Below, one piece after another: positions 8,468-18,184 of a stretch of DNA of 64,000 bases. Positions within the stretch are counted from its first letter, which is position 1; each line of letters opens with the position of its first letter. Under the pieces are notes generated by a model. It did no database searches, was not told the origin of the DNA, and was given only the letters and a program-made list of their open reading frames with translations. Origin of the DNA: Rivularia sp. PCC 7116 (GTDB lineage: Bacteria > Cyanobacteriota > Cyanobacteriia > Cyanobacteriales > Nostocaceae); NCBI RefSeq assembly GCF_000316665.1, contig NC_019678.1, positions 2,666,001 to 2,730,000 on the forward strand, read 5' to 3'. The position numbers and the translations under genes are program-made.

Positions 8468-9505
8468 TTAAGATAGCGATAAAGCTTTGCTATCAGATAC
8501 CTTGTAATAAGCTCGATACCAGTCAACAAAATTTTTGATACCCACTTCAATAGATGTATTAGGTTTAAAGTCTACATCCCTAACTAAATCATCTACATTT
8601 GCATAATTAATAGGTACATCACCCGGTTGCATTGGCATCATGTTCTTTTTAGCTTCTATACCCAAACAATCCTCTAGAACTTTAATCATGTACATGAGTT
8701 CTACAGGTTGATTGTTGCCAATGTTGTATATTTTATAAGGCGCTTTGCTGGTTCCAGGGTCTGGAGTATCGCCTGACCAATTAGGATTTAGTTGAGGAAT
8801 TTTATCTATAACTCGGACAACTCCTTCGACAATATCATCTATGTATGTGAAGTCTCGGCGCATATTGCCATTATTAAATATGTTGATGGGTTTACCTTCA
8901 AGCATTAATTTGGTAAATAGGAATAATGCCATATCTGGTCTTCCCCAAGGACCGTATACAGTAAAAAATCTTAGTCCTGTGGTTGGTAAATTATATAAAT
9001 GACTATAACAGTGAGCCATCAATTCATTAGATTTTTTACTGGCTGCATATAAACTAATGGGATGGTCTACATTATGATGAACTGAGAAAGGAATTTTGGT
9101 GTTTGCTCCATATACGGAACTAGAAGAAGCAAATACTAAATGCTTAACTTTATTATTACGACAACCTTCTAAAATATTGGTAAAACCAACAAGGTTGCTA
9201 TTAATGTAAGCGTGGGGATTTTCTAAAGAATGACGGACTCCTGCTTGGGCTGCTAAGTTAACAACTATGTCAAACTTCTGCTGATTAAATAACTCAGCAA
9301 TGCTTCCATTATCAGCTAAATCGAGTTTATGAAAGCTAAAGCCAGGTTTTTCTTCGAGTTGTTGCAAACGATCTTGTTTAAGAGAAACATCGTAATAATC
9401 GTTGATGTTATCTAATCCAACAACTTCATCTACTCGCTGCAATAATCTTTCGCTGAGATGATAACCTATAAAACCAGCTGCACCAGTTACCAAAATTTTA
9501 GCCAT
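8468..9505 (-). CDS. NAD-dependent epimerase, UDP-glucuronate 4-epimerase type
   Basis: This extended SDR sugar epimerase begins [19 protein letters not shown] with the Gly-rich NAD loop. It continues [19 protein letters not shown], which is characteristic of UDP-glucuronate 4-epimerases (CapI/WbpP-like). The catalytic SSSVYG and YAASKK (Tyr-x3-Lys) lie near the middle, followed by [16 protein letters not shown]. The 345-residue length is typical. It would supply UDP-galacturonate for the polysaccharide assembled by the neighbouring glycosyltransferases. It is transcribed on its own, as a gap of about 295 bases with a hairpin precedes it. Confidence 0.88.
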   Translation of the reverse strand: MAKILVTGAAGFIGYHLSERLLQRVDEVVGLDNINDYYDVSLKQDRLQQLEEKPGFSFHKLDLADNGSIAELFNQQKFDIVVNLAAQAGVRHSLENPHAYINSNLVGFTNILEGCRNNKVKHLVFASSSSVYGANTKIPFSVHHNVDHPISLYAASKKSNELMAHCYSHLYNLPTTGLRFFTVYGPWGRPDMALFLFTKLMLEGKPINIFNNGNMRRDFTYIDDIVEGVVRVIDKIPQLNPNWSGDTPDPGTSKAPYKIYNIGNNQPVELMYMIKVLEDCLGIEAKKNMMPMQPGDVPINYANVDDLVRDVDFKPNTSIEVGIKNFVDWYRAYYKVSDSKALSLS

Positions 9506-9702
9506 ATTATTTATTTTTTATAAATAGTGATAATAATTACAATACCAAGAACAAAAAGAATCTGTTGCTATAAAGATTAAGGAACACGGACGGACAGTGA
9601 TACAATATAGTAGTTTTCATATTAGACTATATCCTCAAAATACGATAAATTCATGGATGAGTGTTGGAATTTAGTATCTATTTTAATGCGTTTAAGTAAT
9701 TA

Positions 9703-9771
9703 TAAGCTTGATAATTATTTTAGAGGTATGAGAGCTATCAAGCTTACTCTGTCTAACTTATAGCTCTCATA
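9703..9771. terminator. Two overlapping hairpins downstream of the GT4 gene
   Basis: TAAGCTTGATA (9703-9713) pairs perfectly with TATCAAGCTTA (9736-9746). TATGAGAGCTAT (9727-9738) pairs perfectly with ATAGCTCTCATA (9760-9771). The stems share bases 9736-9738, so they compete or trim each other. The position fits transcription termination of the minus-strand run 14754-9801, but no clear U tract follows. Confidence 0.45.
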
Positions 9772-9800
9772 TCATCCCTTTAGTATGGTTACAGGTTTAT

Positions 9801-10994
9801 TCAAGTTCTAAAGCTATTTTCCACAAAACCTTTCCAAAAAGTTTTTCGCTTCATGTTCAAAACAGGCGCAGTGTAATTTTTAGCTTCTTCAAAATTTAAG
9901 ATAGCTTGTTTTTCTTGCCAATCTTTTGATAAGGTCGCATGAAGTAAAAGCTCAGCAAGCTTGTGATGATCGCCCGGTTTATGTAGGCAAGATTCATTTA
10001 GTAATTCTGGTATTCCACCTGCTGTTGAACCTAGAGCCGGACAACCACGACTCATTGCTTCAACTAATGCTCTTGGAAGTCCTTCTTGAAAACTAGGTTG
10101 TATGTATAAATCAATTTCATCCAGCCAATTGTATACAGGAGAACCACTAGGTAAAGTACCGCAGAAAGTAACCCGATTATTACTTAATCCAAGATTTTTA
10201 GCTAAGCGTTTCCATCGAGTTGGGTCTCCTTCTCCTAATATTCTGAACTCATATTCTGGTAAATCTTGATCTATTTTATTAAGTGCTTTTAATGCTGTTG
10301 TAATTCCTTTATATTTAGTCTTAAGTGTTCCTATTAATCCAATATTAATCTTTTGGCTATTATTGTTTATCCGTTCCAACCTAGTTTTAAGGATTGTTGA
10401 ATCCAACTCAGGAATTTCTACATTTGAGCAATTTACAGTTATACCCTTAGTTGGATATCGATTTTGTAAAAAGTGCTTACTTACATATGAGACATAGCTA
10501 GATTCATGAACGAATAACCTAGTTCGCATAGCCATGATTGGAGCATAAACTTTTCCTTGCCAGGTACCATAATTCCATAAAGAATCCCAAGGACATCCAA
10601 CTACTTCAGTAATCCAAGGTTTAGAATAATCCTTTGCTAATTCGATTGCTAAAGAGCCTATCTCACTAGGTAAACGAGCAATCAAAGCATCTGCTTCTAC
10701 TAATCCAGCTTTCAATTTTTCAGTTGCTTCTGCACGATTATGAAATATATCTGTTGGGCTACTTAGAGATGGTATTTCAATAAATGAAACATTGGGTCCA
10801 CTAGAAATATCCAATTTTTTCAAATACTGATTATCTACAGACTCTCGAATTCTAACAGCTACTGTTATTTTACTAAAGAAGCTTAGATAACGCTCCCATA
10901 ACCAGTAAGGAAATTTATCTGCGTAAATATTGCCTTGAGAATCTTTATAGCAAATATGATCGTAAGCAAATAATATATGCATTTCAGTTATCAT
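9801..10994 (-). CDS. GT4-type glycosyltransferase
   Basis: The C-terminal half shows the GT-B donor-binding fold of family 4: INIGLIGTLKTKYKGI, EFRILGEGDP, VTFCGTLPSG and the E-x7-E type stretch FQEGLPRALVEAMSRGCP. The N-terminal acceptor domain begins MHILFAYDHICYKDS and is distinctive. The Met at residue 5 is an equally good start. It is the last of four tightly packed minus-strand genes with the polymerase, a second GT4 and the flippase. It therefore probably adds one sugar of the repeat unit on the cytoplasmic face. The sugar cannot be told from sequence. Confidence 0.85.
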   Translation of the reverse strand: MITEMHILFAYDHICYKDSQGNIYADKFPYWLWERYLSFFSKITVAVRIRESVDNQYLKKLDISSGPNVSFIEIPSLSSPTDIFHNRAEATEKLKAGLVEADALIARLPSEIGSLAIELAKDYSKPWITEVVGCPWDSLWNYGTWQGKVYAPIMAMRTRLFVHESSYVSYVSKHFLQNRYPTKGITVNCSNVEIPELDSTILKTRLERINNNSQKINIGLIGTLKTKYKGITTALKALNKIDQDLPEYEFRILGEGDPTRWKRLAKNLGLSNNRVTFCGTLPSGSPVYNWLDEIDLYIQPSFQEGLPRALVEAMSRGCPALGSTAGGIPELLNESCLHKPGDHHKLAELLLHATLSKDWQEKQAILNFEEAKNYTAPVLNMKRKTFWKGFVENSFRT

Positions 10995-11048
10995 TTATAT
11001 AGATTTAACAAATTTGGTAATTTTGATAAATGCGTAATGCTTTAAGTT

Positions 11049-12323
11049 TTAAACTAATAACTTACGCTTTTTTTTTGGATGGTTTCGACGATTTATTATA
11101 ATTACTAAACACCATAAGAAAAACAATGGTGCAAAGGCAACCAAATGAACAGCTAAGAATAAAGATGAAATAAGTGAAGTTAAAGCACTAATTAATCCAT
11201 TTCTACATCTATCTCCTAAACGGCAAATCATAAGTAGAATTGTCGGACCTATAATCATTCCATACCACCCAAAATTAGCTATTGCTTCTTCTAAAATACT
11301 GGTTGTAAAACTCCAACCCCAGAATTTAGGAGAACTTCTAAATACAGCAGAAGTAAAATACTGTGCATAGGGAAGTGGTTTTTCATCCCATAAATCACGA
11401 GGTATATACATGGTTAAATAAAAAAGTATGCTTTCTCCTGGATAATTCAGAATTTTGATTTCATCGGGATAAAGTTCAGCAAATATTGTAGTTTTTATTG
11501 TGTGGTCTCTACCATAATCGATTCTAAAGTTTTCGTATACAATTTCTGGTGAAATTAAGCTTGCACCGATTCCTCTCACACTACTTTGATAAACAGTAGA
11601 ATATCCAAAGAAAAATATTATAGCAATAGCAACTGATATGATTAATTTAGTTCCACGTAAATATCCTTTGTTCCAAAATATATAACCAATTAAAAAGATT
11701 GATAAAGCTACAATATTTCTTTTTCCATTAAGCCAAATTGCTATTAATAAGCAAAAAAATATTAAAATAAATGATGGCAATTTTATTTTTGGCTGAGAAG
11801 CTAGTAAGCCAACTCCTCCAATTAAACTTAAAACACTAAACAAGGATATATAAGCATGAAAATTTTTAACATCATCGACCAATCTTCCTGTCGCAACCAC
11901 ACCATAAATTAGATACTCTTCTGGGGCAGGAGCGAATGCTAAAACCAATATTGGACTAATTAGTAAGAGAAATAAAATAAACTTGAATTTACGGAGAAAA
12001 GAAAATTTATTAGATAAATTGTAAATTTTACCTATTTTTTTGTTTCTACCTAAAAACCACCAAAAAAGAGGAATTATGCTTATATAAATACAATAAATAA
12101 TAGAAGTAAGTTCATCTTGGCTCGCAAGTTTAAAACCAGGAAAACGATTATAATCTGGCTGTCCAATAAGAAAGTTTAATAGTAGAGGAATTCCAGCAAA
12201 TATAAAATGAACAAGAATAACTACTAGGATAGATTGAAAGCGACCTGAAGCAAGCGATCGCAAAGCTAATAAAGCCCAAAATGCAAGCCAGATAAATGTC
12301 AAAATACTAATAATTTCTAGCAT
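11049..12323 (-). CDS. Wzy-like O-antigen/oligosaccharide repeat-unit polymerase
   Basis: This is a strongly hydrophobic 424-residue protein with about ten to twelve predicted membrane segments and a large loop near the C-terminal third (the YLTMYIPRDLWDEKPLPYA region). Tyr/Arg/Asp-rich loops of this kind are typical of Wzy polymerases, whose sequences diverge too much for motifs. IWLNGKRNIVAL resembles the central segment of many such polymerases. Its ATG overlaps the stop of the preceding GT4 gene (TAATG at 12321-12325), so the two are translationally coupled. Its place between glycosyltransferase and flippase genes supports the call. Confidence 0.78.
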   Translation of the reverse strand: MLEIISILTFIWLAFWALLALRSLASGRFQSILVVILVHFIFAGIPLLLNFLIGQPDYNRFPGFKLASQDELTSIIYCIYISIIPLFWWFLGRNKKIGKIYNLSNKFSFLRKFKFILFLLLISPILVLAFAPAPEEYLIYGVVATGRLVDDVKNFHAYISLFSVLSLIGGVGLLASQPKIKLPSFILIFFCLLIAIWLNGKRNIVALSIFLIGYIFWNKGYLRGTKLIISVAIAIIFFFGYSTVYQSSVRGIGASLISPEIVYENFRIDYGRDHTIKTTIFAELYPDEIKILNYPGESILFYLTMYIPRDLWDEKPLPYAQYFTSAVFRSSPKFWGWSFTTSILEEAIANFGWYGMIIGPTILLMICRLGDRCRNGLISALTSLISSLFLAVHLVAFAPLFFLWCLVIIINRRNHPKKKRKLLV

Positions 12324-13471
12324 TAAATTACTTTTGAGGTATAAATAGCTTCAAGAGTATTAATACTTTTTTGTATATTAAAAGAGCTGTTTTTGATAAT
12401 GCCCAAAGCTTCGGATTGTCCTATATTTAGTGGAATGTTCTTATTCAAGACATTTTTCCCCCAGTATGAGACTTCTTTAGTAAGAGGAATTCTTTGAATA
12501 AGAGATTGTATAGCATCTACTTCTTCTGAAATTACGTCTGAAATTACACAAGGAAGTCCAGCAGCTTGTGCTTCAATCAAAACCATTGGTAATCCTTCAT
12601 GAAGTGATGGAAATAGAAATACATCCATCGCTCCTTTCATAACTTGAGGAATATCAGACCTAAGACCTGCGAAAGTGACACAATTAGATAACCCTGCTTG
12701 ATGTACTTTTTGCTCAATATCCGAGCGTAAGCGACCATCCCCAACTAATAGAAAATGAGCTTTTGGCTCTTTTTGAATGATATTAGATGCTATTTCTACA
12801 AACATAGAATGGTTTTTCTGTTCAGCAAATCTGCCAACATGACCAATTACAAATGCATCTTTAGGTATCTTCAATTCTGCACGAATATTAGCTTTATCAA
12901 CTGTATCGTTCCAAGCAGACAAATCTATACCGTAATGTAGGACCTTCCAACGAGAATCGTGTTTCCAGTCACCCCCATACAAATCGCTGGCAGCTTTTTC
13001 CGAACAAGCAAGTCCAAGGGTAGCATATTGCTTAATCAAATATTCTGTTAAGCCTAAATAAAATCGTCGAAATAATCCAGCTTTGGCTTCTTGGGAAGAT
13101 GTATCATTATGACTATGAGCAATGCGAATTGGGATACCTACTTGTTTTGCAAGACGCAGAATGTAACCACTGTAATGATGGATATGACTGTGGACAATAT
13201 CATAAGAACCATGCTGTTGGTACAGACGTTTAAAATTACGTGCGTACATTAATGGTTTTGACGGATGAAGGCAAGGAATGATTTTGCTACCTAAAGCAAT
13301 TACTTCTTCGTCGTATGCACATAGTTGTGTTGTTGCGACTAAAAAATCCATTTGAAAACGTTCGCGATCAATATTTCGCAAAACGTGCATTAACCAAGTT
13401 TCTACTCCCCCTCGATTCATTCCAGCCAGAACATGAAGGATGCGTATTGGTTGTTTTTTAGTAGATATCAT
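12323..13471 (-). CDS. GT4-type glycosyltransferase
   Basis: The sequence begins with RILHVLAGMNRGGVETWLMHVLR, the N-terminal loop of many family 4 glycosyltransferases. It continues DIVHSHIHHYSGY, FVIGHVGRFAEQKNH, HFLLVGDGRLRSDIE and SLHEGLPMVLIEAQAAGLP, giving a complete GT-B enzyme of 382 residues. It overlaps the Wzy-like gene by one base at its 3' end, and its start lies five bases after the flippase stop. One polycistronic message is therefore likely. The acceptor and donor sugar are unknown. Confidence 0.87.
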   Translation of the reverse strand: MISTKKQPIRILHVLAGMNRGGVETWLMHVLRNIDRERFQMDFLVATTQLCAYDEEVIALGSKIIPCLHPSKPLMYARNFKRLYQQHGSYDIVHSHIHHYSGYILRLAKQVGIPIRIAHSHNDTSSQEAKAGLFRRFYLGLTEYLIKQYATLGLACSEKAASDLYGGDWKHDSRWKVLHYGIDLSAWNDTVDKANIRAELKIPKDAFVIGHVGRFAEQKNHSMFVEIASNIIQKEPKAHFLLVGDGRLRSDIEQKVHQAGLSNCVTFAGLRSDIPQVMKGAMDVFLFPSLHEGLPMVLIEAQAAGLPCVISDVISEEVDAIQSLIQRIPLTKEVSYWGKNVLNKNIPLNIGQSEALGIIKNSSFNIQKSINTLEAIYTSKVI

Positions 13472-13476
13472 AAATT

Positions 13477-14754
13477 TTACTTAGAATAGTTATTAAGTTT
13501 GGATAAAGCATGAACAATGACTCCTAGGCTGCAAGCAATTTGCACAAATGAAGAAATCACCAATGCAAATGCCGCACCTAGCAATCCAAATTTTGGCAGT
13601 AACCATAAACAAGCGATTGCTGAAGTAGTTGTCACTGCTAAAAATAAAGGCATTTGAATGCGGAAGTATCTAGCTGAAGTAATTCCATAACCTAAGAAGG
13701 ATGATATATAGTTCATCCCACCAGCCACCATTAATAAAACAAATAAATTCGTATATTGAGCATACTGATATTGATAAAGAAGCGTTAATATTTGTTTACC
13801 TGCAAAAACTGCCGCTATAAATCCTGCACTACCAAGTATAATAGCGATTCCAACCAATTGAAGTAGAAGCCTACGAAAGCCTTTGCTATTGCCTGTAGCA
13901 TAATACTTCGCTAATTTAGGACTTGCTGACTGCCCCAGGGATTTTACTACCATATTTCCTGCTACTATCAGGTATGCAAGGGCAGCGTATATACCTAATT
14001 CCCTCTCACCCAAATATTGTTCGATAAAATAGCGGGGAATATTAGTATTGAGTGATATCAGCATCATTACAAAACCCAAAGGCAAACAAAGCCAAACTAA
14101 CTTTCTTAATGTTTCTAAATGCCACCTAGGTTTTATTGTCAAGCCTTTAATATTTTCTTTGTGAAACCTACGTAGTATAAAATTGACGCTACGAATGTCA
14201 TAAGCAATTAGAACTATAGTCCAAGCGAAGACTAACCCTAATCCTCCCCAAAAAACACTTTTAGATAAGTAAACTCCTATGCATAGGAATAATAGGGAAA
14301 GAGGACCTTTGATCATCAGTGAAATAGCAATGCGATCCATACGTTCTTGCTGCTGGATAAGTCCATGAAAAACATCGCTGATAGACTCAACAGCTTTAGC
14401 CAAGCCTATTACTAGTATCACTAATGATGTTTCCCGGCTATATCCTGCCAAGTAAGTAATAATTGCTATTAAAAGAAGCGCTAACCCCGTAGAAATTATC
14501 CTAAGACCAAAATAATCGCTGAAAAGATACTCTTGCTTAGTATCAGTAACCTGAACACCTCGTAATTGAAGATTAGTCAACAAGACTATTGGTGCTGTTA
14601 TGGCAAGTCCTAAAGTAAACTGCCCAACCATTTCTGGACTACCTAGTTTTGCAAATACTACTAGCATTCCCCATTGAGAAGCTGCATAGACAGCATTACC
14701 AATAAAAGTCCAGGAAAAATTACGACGTAGACTCAGTGGCTTGCTTTCTTGCAT
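13477..14754 (-). CDS. Wzx-type oligosaccharide flippase
   Basis: This 425-residue protein has about twelve membrane segments and belongs to the polysaccharide biosynthesis/MATE-like flippase family. It begins LRRNFSWTFIGNAVYAASQW, the usual first-helix pattern (N-F..T..GN..Y...QW) of Wzx proteins. The RYFIEQYLGERELGIYAALAYL segment before helix 7 is also characteristic. It would flip the lipid-linked repeat unit to the periplasm for the Wzy-like polymerase two genes downstream. It is the first gene of the tight four-gene run. Confidence 0.87.
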   Translation of the reverse strand: MQESKPLSLRRNFSWTFIGNAVYAASQWGMLVVFAKLGSPEMVGQFTLGLAITAPIVLLTNLQLRGVQVTDTKQEYLFSDYFGLRIISTGLALLLIAIITYLAGYSRETSLVILVIGLAKAVESISDVFHGLIQQQERMDRIAISLMIKGPLSLLFLCIGVYLSKSVFWGGLGLVFAWTIVLIAYDIRSVNFILRRFHKENIKGLTIKPRWHLETLRKLVWLCLPLGFVMMLISLNTNIPRYFIEQYLGERELGIYAALAYLIVAGNMVVKSLGQSASPKLAKYYATGNSKGFRRLLLQLVGIAIILGSAGFIAAVFAGKQILTLLYQYQYAQYTNLFVLLMVAGGMNYISSFLGYGITSARYFRIQMPLFLAVTTTSAIACLWLLPKFGLLGAAFALVISSFVQIACSLGVIVHALSKLNNYSK

Positions 14755-14802
14755 ATATTTTAATTAAAAATAATTGTATTATGGCTACACTCAGATTTTG
14801 AT

Positions 14803-14975
14803 AAACCCACCCACTGAAGGATTCCCCCTCGGAGAACTCACCCCATCAACCTGCAACCAAAGCTCCCTCGGTGCAACCGAAACTAAATATCCACGCTCCT
14901 CAACCTTCCTCACGTGATACCATTTAGTTTCCTGACATTCATCTCACCAAAAAGCCTCCAACCACTCAATCGCGA
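14803..14975 (-). pseudogene. Truncated copy of the 15775-16215 zinc-ribbon-like gene
   Basis: On the minus strand this encodes IEWLEAFW, a stop, then DECQETKWYHVRKVEERGY and PRELWLQVDGV. That is nearly the same as the C-terminal half of the gene at 15775-16215. The TGA replaces the first Cys codon of the C-x2-C pair. The copy lacks the N-terminal half and the C-terminal end differs. It lies on the other side of the Uma2 gene from its parent. Confidence 0.8.
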
Positions 14976-15027
14976 TAAATGTTTGACATTAGTAGTCGCA
15001 ACAATGACGTTATTTGTGAAAAAACTA

Positions 15028-15699
15028 TCAAAGATTAGCAATTTCTTGAGCAAACCAAGCAGCAGCACTTGTATTTGTCCCTTGATTGGCTCGGATTAAA
15101 GTTTGTTCTAATTTTTCAATTGGTAATTGCGTTAAAGCAAGGGAAGGATCGCAAGCTTTATATTGTCCCGACTCTAATACAAAAGCAAACACCCGTTTCC
15201 CTCGAACATCAATTACCCAATATTCTGGAATTCCTAAATTAGCGTAAAGATGTTTTTTTTCGTCTAAGTCTTCAGCCAAGGTAGTGTCAGAAATTTCACC
15301 AACTAAATCGGGTACTCGCCATTTTGTCAAATCAATCCGTCGGGGTTGCCCTTCTTCCCAAGTTGGATAGTTATCACCTACATACAAAACCAAATCCGGC
15401 ACACAAGCTTGAGTTTTTGGTTTTTCTAGCAAACAACCACAGAAGGAATTGTAACTTTGTTTTGGGTGCGCCACTGCCCAAAATGCAAATAACATAACGA
15501 ATAAATCGCTAATATTCGCATGATTAATACCTTCTCCACCCATATCAACCCAGATCAACTCATTATTAAAGAATAATCGCATTCGATCTTTAATACGAGC
15601 ATCCCGCAAAGCTACGTAATCCTCCCAAGTTGCAGAAACCCACTGACGCAAAGGAGGAATAACTAAGTTTTGTTCGGTTGTTGATATTGAAGCAGTCAT
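15028..15699 (-). CDS. Uma2-family (DUF820) putative nuclease
   Basis: This 223-residue protein has the Uma2/DUF820 pattern: a PD-(D/E)XK-like core with CVPDLVLYVG, then RVPDLVGEISDTT, and LGIPEYWVIDVRGKRVFAFVL. The family is hugely expanded in cyanobacteria, and its biological role is unproven. The start at the ATG giving MTASISTTEQ is reasonable. It lies between an intact gene and a broken copy of that gene on the same strand, so it probably came in with, or caused, a local duplication. Confidence 0.85.
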   Translation of the reverse strand: MTASISTTEQNLVIPPLRQWVSATWEDYVALRDARIKDRMRLFFNNELIWVDMGGEGINHANISDLFVMLFAFWAVAHPKQSYNSFCGCLLEKPKTQACVPDLVLYVGDNYPTWEEGQPRRIDLTKWRVPDLVGEISDTTLAEDLDEKKHLYANLGIPEYWVIDVRGKRVFAFVLESGQYKACDPSLALTQLPIEKLEQTLIRANQGTNTSAAAWFAQEIANL

Positions 15700-15774
15700 A
15701 AATAGTGAGGAGTGAGCAATGAGCAGTTAACAGTTATAGTTTTTTGACGTTTAACCTTTGACCTTTTATTAATT

Positions 15775-16215
15775 CTAGATCGCATCGGCAGTAAAATCTC
15801 TCATACTCCCAACCCCCCTCGAACTCCTCAAAGTAAACTCACCCACCGAAGGATTCCCCCCCGGATAAGCCACTCCATCAACCTGCTGCCAAAGCTCCCT
15901 CGGTGCAACCGAAACTATATATCCTCGCTCCTCAACTTTCCTCACGTGATACCATTTAGTTTCCTGACATTCATCACACCAAAAAGCCTCCAACCACTCC
16001 CCCGCAAGGGAAACAGCAGTCTTCGTATTTACCAGCATCATGGCACTGCGACGATTCACACCCCGTTGCTGCAACTGTCCGGCTTTATCAGCAAACAATG
16101 GATACTTTTGAGAAACACTGTTGAGATAACATCCATGAACTGGACAATATATAGCTCTTTTTTTAGAACGATTCCGATTTCGGTTACACCTCTTCCCCAC
16201 TTCGGCCCTCCTCAT
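15775..16215 (-). CDS. Hypothetical protein with two Cys pairs
   Basis: I do not recognise a characterised family. The 146-residue protein has a very basic start (KRCNRNRNRSKKRA), then CPVHGC (about 25-30) and, later, FWCDECQETKWYH, which suggests one zinc site made from two Cys pairs. The C-terminal part (PRELWQQVDGVAYPGGNPSVGEFT) has no membrane segment or signal peptide. The Cys pairs and basic tail suggest nucleic-acid binding, which is inference only. A decayed copy of the second half lies at 14803-14975. Confidence 0.65.
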   Translation of the reverse strand: MRRAEVGKRCNRNRNRSKKRAIYCPVHGCYLNSVSQKYPLFADKAGQLQQRGVNRRSAMMLVNTKTAVSLAGEWLEAFWCDECQETKWYHVRKVEERGYIVSVAPRELWQQVDGVAYPGGNPSVGEFTLRSSRGVGSMRDFTADAI

Positions 16216-16929
16216 TAGTAGATAATAAACAAGAAGAAGGTTGCGTTGGAGGGACTGAGATTCACGCTGACTACAGCAGAACCATCAAAGCCCAACTCCG
16301 ATTATCAACACATTCGATTTAATTTATTTAGAAATTATAGGATTACTCCGCAGATTATTAAAAAATGCGTAGGGTGTGTTGTCGCAGAGCGCAACGCACC
16401 ATCCTGACTTAGTTTCGGTGCGCTCGCGGCTGAAGCCATAACGCACCCTACAAGTACTTAGGGTTTGCAACCCCGAGGGGCTGTGACAAATTCAAACTCG
16501 CAAAACTAATCCAAATTAGGACGTATATTTTGTCCCGTTGAATTGTAATTAATAAGACGTTTTTTATTTATATAAAAGCAACAAACAAGGGTTTGAAATT
16601 GCTTGTGTACGGTGGTAATGACCTGCAATAAGTATGTTTTCTTTTCAAAATTAGATTAACATGGTTCGATAATTTGGCAAGTAATTTGCATCACTTAAAA
16701 AACATTTTTTACAGTTTATTTTTCTTTGATAATAGAATTGGGGCATGGGGAAATAGAAAAAAGCGATACTCCCGGTTATTAGGTATTGCCAACATCTTAT
16801 TTCAATCAAAAACTAGCCTTGTGGCAAAATCTACCGAAATTCTTTAAAAGGATTAACACTTAAAGCTATTGACCAAGTTCTGTAAGCTAGAATAGATGAT
16901 AATATTACATCGATGTAATATTTAAATTA
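16216..16929. other. intergenic region with one palindromic repeat
   Basis: About 700 bases contain no credible gene. A repeat flanked by GTAGGGTGTGTT and AACGCACCCTAC lies at 16369-16451. The stretch from about 16560 is AT-rich and should contain the promoter of the toxin-antitoxin pair; ACATCGATGTAATATT just before the toxin start is a small palindrome that could be an operator. Confidence 0.5.
16369..16451. repeat. Palindromic repeat with GTAGGGTGTGTT ends
   Basis: GTAGGGTGTGTT (16369-16380) faces AACGCACCCTAC (16440-16451), with one mismatch. The interior phrase CAACGCACCATC and GGCTGAAGCCATAAC recurs at 36297-36356, and a related short palindrome lies near 33038-33073. It is a dispersed non-coding repeat. 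Confidence 0.6.
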
Positions 16930-17256
16930 ATGTCTTGGGATATAGAATACACCCACAATTTTGAAGATTGGTGGCACACTCTAACTGAAGCACAGCAAGA
17001 TGACGCAGTTAGTGTTATTCAACTACTTGAAGAAAGGGGTACACAGCTACCTTTCCCTTATTATTCCAGTGTTAACGGTTCAAAACACTCACACATGAGA
17101 GAATTACGTATACAAACTGGAGGGAATCCAATTCGAGTTTTTTATGCTTTCGATCCAAGAAGAGTCGCAATTTTACTCATTGGAGGTGATAAAACAGGAG
17201 ATAAACGTTTTTATGATGAATATCTTCAAGAAATTAAAGAGGAAGGCTTGATATGA
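16930..17256 (+). CDS. Type II toxin, RelE/HigB-like (phage Gp49-like)
   Basis: A 108-residue protein with the RelE/HigB fold pattern: helices first, then HMRELRIQTGGNPIRVFYAFDPRRVAILLIGGDKTGD, the beta-sheet typical of Gp49-like toxins that cleave mRNA at the ribosome. The antitoxin gene overlaps its 3' end by four bases (ATGA). The toxin-first order is characteristic of higBA systems. It was probably acquired as an accessory module and sits among MITEs. Confidence 0.87.
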   Translation: MSWDIEYTHNFEDWWHTLTEAQQDDAVSVIQLLEERGTQLPFPYYSSVNGSKHSHMRELRIQTGGNPIRVFYAFDPRRVAILLIGGDKTGDKRFYDEYLQEIKEEGLI

Positions 17257-17573
17257 CAGGACACCATAAATTTTCTAATTTAACTAAAGATTTTTCTGCC
17301 CAGAGAAAAACAAAAATAGCGGCGAAAAAATCACAATTATGTGAAGAAATGGCACTTTATGAATTGCGCCAAGCATTAAAAATATCTCAAGCAGAACTAG
17401 CTGAAAAATTACAAGTTAAACAACCAGCTATTTCACGTTTAGAAAAGCGTACCGATATGTACGTTAGTCATTTACGTCAAGTAATTCAAGCTATGGGAGG
17501 AGAACTGGAAATAGTGGCACGTTTTAGGGATGGTGAAGTGAAAATCAAAAATTTTAGTGAGTTTGATTCGTAG
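17253..17573 (+). CDS. HigA-like antitoxin, XRE-type helix-turn-helix
   Basis: A 106-residue protein with a Cro/C1-type helix-turn-helix at about 37-70 (LRQALKISQAELAEKLQV, then KQPAISRLEKR). A short beta-like tail ending in GGELEIVARF follows, as in HigA antitoxins. It should bind the toxin and repress the shared promoter. Its start overlaps the toxin stop, so the two are co-translated. Confidence 0.88.
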   Translation: MTGHHKFSNLTKDFSAQRKTKIAAKKSQLCEEMALYELRQALKISQAELAEKLQVKQPAISRLEKRTDMYVSHLRQVIQAMGGELEIVARFRDGEVKIKNFSEFDS

Positions 17574-17859
17574 AGGAGAGAATATTAAAGAAGTATCGTT
17601 TTTAACGTAATTATCGTATTATCCCCCCTCTCCCGATTGGTAATCGGTAATTGGTAATAGGGGAGATATGAAAAAGCGATACCTTACCTTAGTGGGTATC
17701 ACTTTCAGAAACTGGATGATAAGCCCAAGGAAGTTAAAAAGGTCTCAAAAAACTGTTTGGCGAATTGGTCAAAGGTAGTCCTACTTATGTAAATGCACTA
17801 ACCCTAAATAGTACAATTCTATTATGAGTTAGAAAAGGGAGATTAGATGAGGTGATAGT

Positions 17860-18184
17860 CAATACTGCTCGGTTAAGGAATTGAACACAATCGTAATATC
17901 CCCCCAACCTTAAAAAGGGGGCTTATTTCCCTCCTTTTAAAGGCTACGGTGTACACACAACTCTGCCGGGGACTATAAGTCCCCGTCTAATAGCTAAAGT
18001 CGTCTAAAGACGACTGAAAAATTATGTACAAAATAAAACATCATACTTAGTCCTATTTATAGGACTTCTGCTATTAGACAGGGACTTGCAGTCCCTGGCG
18101 AGCAATGGTTTTAACTACTTTTGTGTACACGGTAGTCTTTTAAAGGAGGGCTAGGGAGTATCTCCTCTTAACCGAGCAGTATTG
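17860..18184. repeat. Outer MITE with exact 10-base target duplication
   Basis: The ends CAATACTGCTCGGTTAAG (17860) and CTTAACCGAGCAGTATTG (18167-18184) are perfect inverted repeats. Both sides carry AGGTGATAGT (17850-17859 and 18185-18194), a clean target-site duplication. A second element has inserted inside it. There is no coding capacity. Confidence 0.85.
17942..18137. repeat. Inner MITE with GGCTACGGTGTACAC ends
   Basis: The ends are GGCTACGGTGTACACAC and the inverted form of GACTACCGTGTACACAA. They are flanked by TTTTAAA on both sides (17935-17941 and 18138-18144), which looks like a target duplication. It is the same family as 3886-4118. It interrupts the outer element at 17860-18184 and so is younger. 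Confidence 0.75.
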
